Part shown: piece by piece, positions 1 to 5,227 of the stretch | How the letters are laid out: every line of letters starts with the position of its first letter | Numbering within the stretch: position 1 is the stretch's first letter | Assembly: GCA_030668045.1 (NCBI GenBank) | Contig: DAOUUR010000193.1 | Coordinates: forward strand, 1 to 5,491 | Length of the DNA: 5,491 nucleotides | DNA from: a bacterium | Lineage (GTDB): Bacteria; Zixibacteria; MSB-5A5; GN15; FEB-12 | Direction of reading: 5' to 3' | Translations under genes and position numbers: made by a program | The notes under the pieces: model-generated | What the model was told of the DNA's origin: nothing | Databases searched by the model: none | What the model saw: only the letters and a program-made list of their open reading frames with translations

Positions 1-2
1 AC

Positions 3-127
3 ACATGCACGCCCGTTCCGGCGAACTGCCCTGGACCTGATGCTGGTGTTGATGGTGGACCGTAGTGACCCACGACAACCTAGACGACGCCTGCACGCCG
101 GTTCCGGCCAGCTGTCCTGACATATAA
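3..127 (+). pseudogene. 3' end of an unidentified Cys/Pro-repeat coding sequence, apparently frameshifted
   Basis: Two copies of the same peptide lie in different frames. Frame 3-65 reads TCTPVPANCPGPDAGVDGGP and stops at TAG 63-65. The frame from 62 reads VVTHDNLDDACTPVPASCPDI in two parts (VVTHDNLDDA, then CTPVPASCPDI) and stops at TAA 125-127. The DNA of the two copies (6-33 and 92-119) matches at 24 of 28 bases. Three of the four differences are silent third-position changes (CCC/CCG, GCG/GCC, TGC/TGT) and the fourth is Asn/Ser, so the repeat evolved as protein-coding sequence on this strand. The downstream frame is open only from 41, so a single indel between about 41 and 62 would join the copies into one C-terminus. 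I read this as the end of a repeat-bearing, probably secreted protein that acquired a frameshift. It could instead end normally at 65, with 66-127 as a leftover older end. The family is not recognised. Confidence 0.5.
6..119 (+). repeat. Pair of 28-base direct repeats, 86 bases apart
   Basis: Copies at 6-33 and 92-119 share the core TGCACGCC-GTTCCGGC and differ at four positions (14/100, 23/109, 25/111, 29/115). The 86-base spacing is not a multiple of three, so the copies now lie in different frames. In the frames starting at 6 and 92 both encode C-T-P-V-P-A-(N/S)-C-P. Confidence 0.8.
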
Positions 128-162
128 GTCTTCCTTCTTTTCTAAGGAGTGGGAGACATTAG

Positions 163-225
163 ATCCAGGTTGAGGGCACCTCCAACATCCAGAAGGTCAT
201 CATCGCCCGCCACGCGCTGGCGTAA
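163..225 (+). pseudogene. C-terminal scrap of an acyl-CoA dehydrogenase gene
   Basis: This frame reads IQ-VEGTSNIQKVIIARHALA and ends at TAA 223-225. Acyl-CoA dehydrogenases characteristically end in a segment of the form (Y/V)EGTxxIQ(K/R)xxIAR. The Glu of EGT is the catalytic base in the medium-chain enzymes and here falls at 172-174. An in-frame TAG sits directly before it at 160-162, and 128-159 shows no recognisable enzyme sequence in any frame. The roughly 360 residues expected upstream are therefore missing. The motif match is strong for such a short peptide, but only 20 codons are available, so a chance open frame cannot be excluded. No start codon or ribosome binding site is present, and this is a relic rather than a functional gene. 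Confidence 0.65.
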
Positions 226-343
226 GTAGCTGTCTCAGCGGTTTCCCTGGCTTACAACTTCGAGAATTGCTTTTTTGTCGGGTTGGGTTGTATTCTTCTT
301 TCGACTACCTTTTTTGATGACGTTGACCCCATTTATGAGGGGG

Positions 344-349
344 AAGGAG
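344..349 (+). promoter_or_regulatory. Shine-Dalgarno site setting the protease start
   Basis: AAGGAG lies eight bases before ATG 358. It supports this ATG over the in-frame TTG at 283, which has no such site and would add 25 residues ahead of the signal peptide. Confidence 0.75.
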
Positions 350-357
350 TTCTGTTT

Positions 358-2010
358 ATGGAACGCAAACACGATATCTCTCCCCCGAACACAAGGTATC
401 CACGACTACCAGTCGCTCTTGCCACATGGGTTGCTTTATCGATCTTTGCTGCCGAACTCAGGTCAGAGGAGGCCGATACTGACGACGCCAGGGTTCCGAT
501 AACGTTTAGTCGCCTGGTCCTGAGAGAGCATGGCAAGTTCGATATTGGAATTGCGGACGCCGAGTTCAGAGTAACAATCATCGAGGAACTCCGCCGCCGA
601 GGCTACAACGCCGTTGGCGTCGAGAACATTCTATTTGATCAAGACAAGTCCAACCAGGCCGTTATGCTGTTGGGAGGTGTGATAAACGAGCTTAGTTGCC
701 CCCACAGGTCCGGCGCGCGAACCGCCCGATGCGATATTGCTGTCAACTGGGAAATCTTCGACAAACGTGAAAACCAGGTGGTTTACAAGGTTCTTACTCG
801 TTATCGGAAGATTATTTCACTTCAAGAGAAAGACGTTGCCGACGAATCCCACAAACTAATTCTGGGCTCCATCAACAGACTCGTACAAAGACCGAAGTTC
901 AACGAGATGATCGAGAGAGAGATAACGGTGCCTTCGGTCATCTACGAAGCCGCGTCCTACCGCCGTTGCGATTTGCCCGAGTTGGCTCTTCCCGACCAGA
1001 TGGAGCGGATTCTTGACGCGTCGATAATCGTGAAGGCCGGTGAGAGGATAGGTAGCGGCTTTTTCATCTCGCCCGACGGTCTGGCCCTTACGGCAGATCA
1101 CCTGCTCAGCGGCCAGGATACCGTCAAGATCGTGTTGCGAAACGGCTTTTCGATGACCGCAAAAGTACTACGTCGAGACTCGGCACATGACCTGGCGCTA
1201 ATATCGGTGGCGGTAGAAGATGCGGAGTGTTTGCCGCTTTCACCGGATCTGCCAAGTATTGGTACTAACGTATATGCAATTGGGGCACCCGCCGGAGCTG
1301 ACCTGGCATTCTCGGTCTCTAGCGGAATCGTCAGCGGGATCAGAGAAATCGAGGGAGATCAACTAGTCCAAACCGACGCGAGTATAAATCCGGGAAACAG
1401 CGGCGGGCCGATAGTGAACAATCGGGGAGAAGTGGTAGCCATTGTCAGCTGGAAAGTCACGCTACCCGGCTTTGAGGGTCTGGGCTTTGGAATACCTTCG
1501 ACAATTGTAGAAAAGCATCTTGCCATCGAGCCGTCCAGTTCCACCAGCGAGATTCCATCGATCGCTACTGGCGGCGACTCTTTCATGACATTTCCAATAG
1601 TCGATACAGATGATCCGCACCCGGCGTCTCGGAAGGCCGCAACCGCGGCCACCGCAAAATCGACCAGGACGGGGGAGCCCCGTTTCTTCTATAGCTCGGG
1701 CCGCGTGACGTGGTTTGTGCTGGGTCTGGGCATGGTGGGAGGCGGAATCGGCGCCATTTTGTCTACTTACGCCGAATACGACAACATGAAGAATACTGAT
1801 TCATCGCAGGCTGCGATTGACGAAGAATTCAGAACACTGAAAATTCTTAACACCGTGGGTTGGGCAGTTGCAATCGTCGGCGCCGGAAACCTATTTCTCT
1901 TCTCGAGAACCGGAAAACGGCAGGAGGCGCAAAAACCTGCCCAGGTCGGAAGTCTCGAATTGACCTTAGGTGTAAGCCCGAACGGAGCCGTTTTGGGGGG
2001 GAGATTCTAG
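358..2010 (+). CDS. Exported HtrA-like (S1C/trypsin-fold) serine protease with an extra N-terminal domain and C-terminal membrane helix pair
   Basis: A 550-residue predicted envelope endopeptidase. The N-terminus looks like a signal peptide: basic residues, then hydrophobic VALATWVALSIFAA at about 19-32. Residues 46-190 form a separate alpha/beta-looking domain with Cys114 and Cys125; it loosely recalls the CsgG/lipoprotein-type domains fused to proteases in Myxococcota, but I cannot name it. The protease domain spans about 217-388 and has a full triad: His248 (ALTADHLL), Asp278 (HDLALI) and Ser348 (NPGNSGGP). Cys204 and Cys291 flank the triad region and may pair. No PDZ domain follows, unlike DegP/DegS. 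A low-complexity Ser/Thr/Ala linker leads to two hydrophobic segments (about 450-471 and 497-515) and a C-terminal strand-like tail ending GGRF. ATG 358 is chosen for its Shine-Dalgarno site. The stop lies one base before the next gene, which implies co-translation. The substrate is unknown. Confidence 0.88.
   Translation: MERKHDISPPNTRYPRLPVALATWVALSIFAAELRSEEADTDDARVPITFSRLVLREHGKFDIGIADAEFRVTIIEELRRRGYNAVGVENILFDQDKSNQAVMLLGGVINELSCPHRSGARTARCDIAVNWEIFDKRENQVVYKVLTRYRKIISLQEKDVADESHKLILGSINRLVQRPKFNEMIEREITVPSVIYEAASYRRCDLPELALPDQMERILDASIIVKAGERIGSGFFISPDGLALTADHLLSGQDTVKIVLRNGFSMTAKVLRRDSAHDLALISVAVEDAECLPLSPDLPSIGTNVYAIGAPAGADLAFSVSSGIVSGIREIEGDQLVQTDASINPGNSGGPIVNNRGEVVAIVSWKVTLPGFEGLGFGIPSTIVEKHLAIEPSSSTSEIPSIATGGDSFMTFPIVDTDDPHPASRKAATAATAKSTRTGEPRFFYSSGRVTWFVLGLGMVGGGIGAILSTYAEYDNMKNTDSSQAAIDEEFRTLKILNTVGWAVAIVGAGNLFLFSRTGKRQEAQKPAQVGSLELTLGVSPNGAVLGGRF
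1995..2003 (+). promoter_or_regulatory. Ribosome binding site for the propeller lipoprotein, inside the protease gene
   Basis: A G-rich run ending GGGGAG lies eight bases before ATG 2012 and falls within the last codons of the protease gene. Ribosomes ending at TAG 2008-2010 could reinitiate at once, so output of the second gene is probably tied to translation of the first. Confidence 0.6.
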
Positions 2011-2011
2011 G

Positions 2012-3157
2012 ATGAAGTATATAAACAAAGTATTGGTATTTGCACTGGCATCGCTCCTGACCGGCGGTTGTCTTCTGATGATGGAACTGCCTGGAGAATA
2101 TAATAGTGCGTATGATGCCGGCAGCGATGGAGACAGCGATGGAGACAGCAATTGTCTGAACGAAGAATATTCGGTTTCATTCACATTCGACAAGGACATC
2201 GACAATATCGATGTTCACAATGGTTATGTTTATCTTCTCGGCGGCAAGGATCACGACGGTTGCGGAGATCTGCTGGCCATCCTCGACGCCACTTCCGACT
2301 CATCCATTAGCCTTGCTTCCGGTGTAAACGATGTGTTTTACGATGGGTATCATATGGCCTTCAGCGGCGGATACATGTACGTGGTTTCAGAAGAATCCTA
2401 CTCTCATGATGAACCGACCCTGTTTGTTTTCGATGCAAGCAACCCGAACAATGACCCCTCCATGGTTGCATGGCGGGACTTGTATTTCCACTCAACCCGG
2501 ATACTCGTAGAAGACGGAAATGCCTATATTGGTATAATCGATTTAGAGGAGAATTGTGGAATAGTGATTTACGACGTGAGCAACCCGAGTTCGCCGATTT
2601 ATCGTGGAGAAACGAAGGTGGGTGAAGGCGAGGTTACTGATATGTCGCTGAATGGAGATTTCCTCTATTGCGCCATACACAATAATGACTTTGTGGAATC
2701 CGGAAGTGTTGCCGTTCTCGACGTTTCTAACCCATCTGCGCCTTTGCCGACTATGAATGCTGCGTCCCACAGCGTGCCCGCACAGGCGGTTTTTGCAACG
2801 GGAGAAAGGTTGTATGTCGGCGGTGGACACTCGTCCATTTCGAACGAGGATCCGACCTTTTTTGCCGTGTATTCGATTTCGGATTCCCCCAATCTGGAGA
2901 AGCTCGGAGAATTGGAGCTGGAGGACGTTCCATTTTCGATAGCCGTGGACGAGGGCGTAGCCTATTTCGCAACTGGTTGGAATATCGAAGCATATAATGT
3001 GACAGACCCGGGTGACATCAGGTTCATCTCCGAAGCTTACAATGATGCCAAGCAAGTAGATTTCGACCCCGAAGACTCCAGCGTACTGTACACGGCTTCG
3101 GGGTGGGCAAACGATGTGCACCGTTTCAGCCGCTGCTCACAACCGGATTCGAACTGA
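2012..3157 (+). CDS. Lipoprotein with a beta-propeller of LVIVD-type repeats
   Basis: A 381-residue predicted lipoprotein. MKYINKVLVFALASLLTGGC forms a short signal peptide, with Cys20 as the likely lipidated residue. The lipobox (T-G-G-C) is a weaker version of the L-A-G-C consensus. A flexible acidic linker (about 36-46, Gly-Asp-Ser repeats) follows. From about residue 50 to 375 there are repeated units in which a hydrophobic strand leads into a (V/I)(Y/L)DVSNPxxP turn: VFDASNPN (139-146), IYDVSNPSSP (186-195), VLDVSNPSAP (235-244), and a variant YNVTDPGD (328-335). This is the LVIVD repeat signature of secreted propellers, with probably six or seven blades. Five further cysteines (for example Cys182 and Cys374) suggest disulfides in an extracytoplasmic protein. 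Such propellers usually bind proteins or glycans; no catalytic motif is visible. One-base spacing from the protease gene suggests a shared complex or shared expression. Partner or substrate status is inference. Confidence 0.82.
   Translation: MKYINKVLVFALASLLTGGCLLMMELPGEYNSAYDAGSDGDSDGDSNCLNEEYSVSFTFDKDIDNIDVHNGYVYLLGGKDHDGCGDLLAILDATSDSSISLASGVNDVFYDGYHMAFSGGYMYVVSEESYSHDEPTLFVFDASNPNNDPSMVAWRDLYFHSTRILVEDGNAYIGIIDLEENCGIVIYDVSNPSSPIYRGETKVGEGEVTDMSLNGDFLYCAIHNNDFVESGSVAVLDVSNPSAPLPTMNAASHSVPAQAVFATGERLYVGGGHSSISNEDPTFFAVYSISDSPNLEKLGELELEDVPFSIAVDEGVAYFATGWNIEAYNVTDPGDIRFISEAYNDAKQVDFDPEDSSVLYTASGWANDVHRFSRCSQPDSN
2123..2149 (+). repeat. 12-base tandem repeat coding for the Gly-Asp-Ser linker
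   Basis: AGCGATGGAGAC occurs twice in tandem (2123-2134, 2135-2146), followed by a further AGC. It encodes S-D-G-D-S-D-G-D-S just after the lipid anchor. The two copies are identical, which suggests recent duplication and a length-variable spacer. Confidence 0.75.
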
Positions 3158-3275
3158 AGACTTGGGTAGCCGTGTTTCGCGCAGAGTGATCAGCGAATAA
3201 GATTTTCTGCGTCGATGGAATCAGAGAAATGATCGTCGTGATTCTCGGCGAGATCGTCGATTCCCGCTTCATGGT
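3158..3275 (+). other. Intergenic stretch after the propeller gene, no gene seen
   Basis: No open frame with a plausible start and ribosome site is visible on either strand. It contains a weak inverted repeat, GAATCA 3218-3223 with TGATTC 3239-3244 (15-base loop), and a direct repeat GATCGTCG at 3231-3238 and 3252-3259. There is no T-run after the stem, so I do not call a terminator. Confidence 0.4.
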
Positions 3276-3291
3276 GGTGTCAGGCACTTTT
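3276..3291 (+). repeat. Left copy of the GGTGYCAGKCAC flanking motif
   Basis: GGTGTCAGGCACTTTT lies upstream of the dehydrogenase gene and matches the copy at 4350-4365 at 13 of 16 positions in the same orientation. The outer GTG and CAC are complementary. A run of eight T (3288-3295) follows. From memory, closely similar GGTGTCAGGCAC sequences are scattered in many bacterial genomes near REP-associated transposase genes; none is present here. Confidence 0.5.
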
Positions 3292-3350
3292 TTTTAACAT
3301 TTTTTCAGGGGTATCACGCCGTCTTGAAACGGTTTCGGCAAAATGCAAAA

Positions 3351-3385
3351 CTGGCGAGCAAGAAGAGTAAACGGTGAATCGCCAG
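3351..3385 (+). promoter_or_regulatory. Inverted repeat in the dehydrogenase leader
   Basis: CTGGCGA (3351-3357) and TCGCCAG (3379-3385) are perfect 7-base complements with a 21-base loop, ending three bases before the Shine-Dalgarno GGAG. In mRNA this could form a stem that affects ribosome access; as DNA it could be an operator. The long loop and lack of a second conformer keep this tentative. Confidence 0.35.
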
Positions 3386-3388
3386 ATT

Positions 3389-3392
3389 GGAG
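3389..3392 (+). promoter_or_regulatory. Shine-Dalgarno site setting the dehydrogenase start
   Basis: GGAG lies five bases before ATG 3398. It favours this start over the in-frame GTG at 3374, which sits inside the loop of the leader inverted repeat and would add eight residues not expected before the nucleotide-binding strand. Confidence 0.65.
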
Positions 3393-3397
3393 AGGGC

Positions 3398-4336
3398 ATG
3401 AATAACGATGATTGCCACGTCGTAACCGGAGCCTTTGGCTACTCGGGCAAGTACATTGCAAAGCGCCTTCTGGACAACGGCCACGAAGTCAAGACGATCA
3501 CCAATTCCCTGAATCGCCATAATCCCTTCGGTGACAGGGTCAGCGCGCACCTGTTCAATTTTGACCAGCCGGATAAGCTGGTGGAGACGCTGCATGGCGC
3601 CACGGTCCTCTACAATACCTACTGGGTTCGCTTCAATCACAAGACCTTCACCCACGCTGATGCCGTCAACAACACGCTCATCATGTTCGAAGCCGCAAAA
3701 AATGCCGGTGTCGAGCGGATTGTTCACGTCAGCATCACCAACCCGACGAAGGACTCCGACCTCGAATATTTCAGCGGCAAGGCCAGGCTCGAAAAAGCCC
3801 TGATGGAATCGGGTCTATCCTACGCAATACTACGCCCCACGGTTTTGTTCGGCAAAGAGGATATCCTCATCAACAATATCGCCTGGATGCTGCGAAAGTT
3901 CCCCGTATTTGGTGTCTTTGGCGACGGGCAGTACAAGCTCCAGCCCATTTACGTCGACGATCTGGCCAGGCTGGCCGTGAAGCAGGGAGAACAGCGCGAG
4001 AACGTTGTCATCGACGCCATCGGTCCCGAAGCCTTCACCTACGAGGAGCTGGTGAGAACCGTGGGTGAGGCCATCGGCAAGCAGCGGCCCATTCTACGCA
4101 TTCCGCCCTGGTTGGGGTATTTGATGGGTCTGCTGGTGGGGAAATTCGTTGGTGACATGACCGTCACCCGCGAGGAGATCGATGGCCTCATGCGTGGTCT
4201 TCTCCATGTCGAGTCTTCCCCTGCCGGCGAGATCAAGCTCACCGAATGGGCAAGGGAGCACGCTGAGCATTTGGGCAAAGTGTACGCGAGTGAGCTGCGG
4301 CGGCGTGAGGATAGGACCGTTAACTATGTGAAATAA
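3398..4336 (+). CDS. Atypical short-chain dehydrogenase, NmrA/NDUFA9-like NAD(P)-binding protein
   Basis: A 312-residue cytoplasmic protein with a Rossmann fold from the first residues. The dinucleotide-binding motif TGAFGYSG (10-17) matches GxxGxxG. The segment after the second strand (TITNSLNR) lacks the Asp that often marks NAD specificity, so NADP is possible. VHVSITNP (109-116) is the strand before the active site, and Tyr124/Lys128 (YFSGK) gives the YxxxK pair. LRPTVLFG and QPIYVDDLA (182-190) are typical of the complex I NDUFA9-like atypical SDR group. The length fits the family. No signal peptide is seen. The substrate cannot be assigned: relatives include sugar-nucleotide epimerase-like proteins, quinone or redox sensors, and structural subunits. 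It stands alone on the plus strand, 240 bases after the propeller gene and convergent with the Lcl lipoprotein gene, with near-matching motifs on both sides that suggest a separate origin from its neighbours. Confidence 0.88.
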   Translation: MNNDDCHVVTGAFGYSGKYIAKRLLDNGHEVKTITNSLNRHNPFGDRVSAHLFNFDQPDKLVETLHGATVLYNTYWVRFNHKTFTHADAVNNTLIMFEAAKNAGVERIVHVSITNPTKDSDLEYFSGKARLEKALMESGLSYAILRPTVLFGKEDILINNIAWMLRKFPVFGVFGDGQYKLQPIYVDDLARLAVKQGEQRENVVIDAIGPEAFTYEELVRTVGEAIGKQRPILRIPPWLGYLMGLLVGKFVGDMTVTREEIDGLMRGLLHVESSPAGEIKLTEWAREHAEHLGKVYASELRRREDRTVNYVK

Positions 4337-4349
4337 ATCTGTTTTGGGG

Positions 4350-4365
4350 GGTGCCAGTCACATTT
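4350..4365 (+). repeat. Right copy of the GGTGYCAGKCAC flanking motif
   Basis: GGTGCCAGTCACATTT begins 13 bases after the dehydrogenase stop, in the same orientation as the left copy. The surrounding GCCA (4353-4356) and TGGC (4368-4371) could form a small hairpin. It is too weak and lacks a T-run, so I do not call it a terminator. Confidence 0.5.
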
Positions 4366-4414
4366 GTTGGCGGATCTGAACCCGGTCTCCACAATCGAAG
4401 TAGTCTTTACACGT

Positions 4415-5041
4415 TTACGGCTTGCTACGCACGCAACGTGCGAGGTTGTTGCTCGTATCACTGGTGTAGCTCACGCGGGCGTAGCTGAAAAAGACGAGCC
4501 ATGCGAGGCTTGAAGTTTCGCTATGGGCTGACGACGACCAATACCAACCGCACGAACCACTTAACGCCGCATCCCGGTAACACCCTCCGATTCCAGGGCC
4601 GTCGCCTTCCGGGCATTCGTTGCAGTCGTCGTCACAATCATAATCCAGACAGCCCGGATCGGTGACTGCGCAGCTACCCAGATCGCAACCCCTGAATAAT
4701 GACATCAATTCCTGAATCTTTGGCGAACGACAGTCGTCGTAACCACCGAGGTATAAACCGTCGCAGTAATCGATAGCTCCTTGCCAATTCAATGCTGATT
4801 CTGTAGGCGGGTCCTCCCAGCACAGCTCGCTCGTCGAGTCGTACCAGACGCCATCACCGGTACAGAATTCGGCGGTGTCGGTGTCTGTTTCTGTATCGGT
4901 GTCCGTGTCTGTATCTGTGTCCGTGTCGGCGTCGGCATCCGTGTCCCCCGCATCGACGACAATCCATGTCGGAGCAATATCGCCGCAGGCGGCCAGCAAT
5001 ATAACAACTACGGTCAGTGACGATTCCCAGCGTATCTTCAT
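4415..5041 (-). CDS. Lipoprotein with an Asp-Thr linker and an Lcl C-terminal (DUF1566) domain
   Basis: A 208-residue predicted lipoprotein. The signal peptide MKIRWESSLTVVVILLAAC has a good lipobox (LAAC) with Cys19 lipidated. Residues 30-56 are an Asp-Thr/Ala spacer. From residue 60 there is an Lcl/DUF1566 fold: VWYDSTSELCWEDPP (65-79), LNWQGAIDYCDGL (84-96), GGYDDCRSPKIQEL (99-112), then WYWSSS (166-171), AWLVFF (180-185) and a closing RCVR (202-205). The usual W-R-L-P core appears here as C-R-S-P. Residues 119-164 hold eight cysteines in an insert, probably disulfide-bonded or metal-binding. Such domains sit on cell surfaces and may bind glycans or matrix; the ligand is unknown. ATG 5041 is chosen over ATG 5068 and 5065 because GGAG lies eight bases upstream and only this start leaves a standard signal peptide. 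Confidence 0.85.
   Translation of the reverse strand: MKIRWESSLTVVVILLAACGDIAPTWIVVDAGDTDADADTDTDTDTDTDTETDTDTAEFCTGDGVWYDSTSELCWEDPPTESALNWQGAIDYCDGLYLGGYDDCRSPKIQELMSLFRGCDLGSCAVTDPGCLDYDCDDDCNECPEGDGPGIGGCYRDAALSGSCGWYWSSSAHSETSSLAWLVFFSYARVSYTSDTSNNLARCVRSKP
4874..4954 (-). repeat. Asp-Thr repeat region coding for the lipoprotein spacer
   Basis: Hexamers of the form GAYACN code for (Asp-Thr)n with occasional Ala or Glu. Both Asp codons and several Thr codons are mixed, so the repetition is kept at protein level rather than being a fresh DNA expansion. The opposite strand gives a spurious Ser-Val frame. Confidence 0.8.
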
Positions 5042-5049
5042 TTTCTTAA

Positions 5050-5053
5050 CTCC
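5050..5053 (-). promoter_or_regulatory. Shine-Dalgarno site setting the Lcl lipoprotein start
   Basis: On the minus strand GGAG is followed by eight bases and then ATG at 5041. The ATG pair at 5068 and 5065 has no purine-rich site before it. Confidence 0.65.
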
Positions 5054-5227
5054 AATATCGTTCATCATTTAACTACTATGAACACACTGCAAATTCATCG
5101 ACTTGGGTATTCCAACCTTGCCAAAGGTAATATGAAAAAGCAGCGTCCTTCGCCGTTTAATACTTGTTGTTGTCTGTACCTCATTATTCTTCCTTTCATT
5201 AAACATTTGGGAGCATGCTAATATCTT

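Noticed and set aside
267..296. Possible sigma-70-type promoter TTGCTT - 18 bases - TATTCT before the protease
   Set aside because: Both hexamers are poor matches and the area is T-rich, so a chance match is likely.
283..357. Upstream TTG start for the protease, adding 25 residues
   Set aside because: There is no ribosome site before TTG 283. ATG 358 has AAGGAG at ideal spacing and leaves a sensible signal peptide.
2543..3121. A 192-codon minus-strand open frame
   Set aside because: It lies wholly inside the propeller gene, which has clear repeat motifs, a signal peptide and a ribosome site. The minus-strand translation resembles no family.
3276..3306. GTGTCAGGCAC plus T-run as an intrinsic terminator after the propeller gene
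   Set aside because: Only three base pairs (GTG/CAC) can form before the T-run, and the site is 119 bases past the stop codon.
4875..5072. Plus-strand frame with a long Ser-Val repeat
   Set aside because: It is the antisense of the Asp-Thr spacer of the lipoprotein and has no independent support.
5095..5184. A 29-residue minus-strand frame (MRYRQQQVLNGEGRCFF...) with AAGGA six bases before its ATG
   Set aside because: The ribosome site is acceptable, but the peptide is short, unrecognised and lies in an otherwise AT-rich spacer. Conservation would be needed to call it.
5212..5219. AGCATGCT palindrome between the two minus-strand genes
   Set aside because: It is an 8-base perfect palindrome with no loop and no T-run. 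This length is expected by chance and it gives no terminator or operator evidence.
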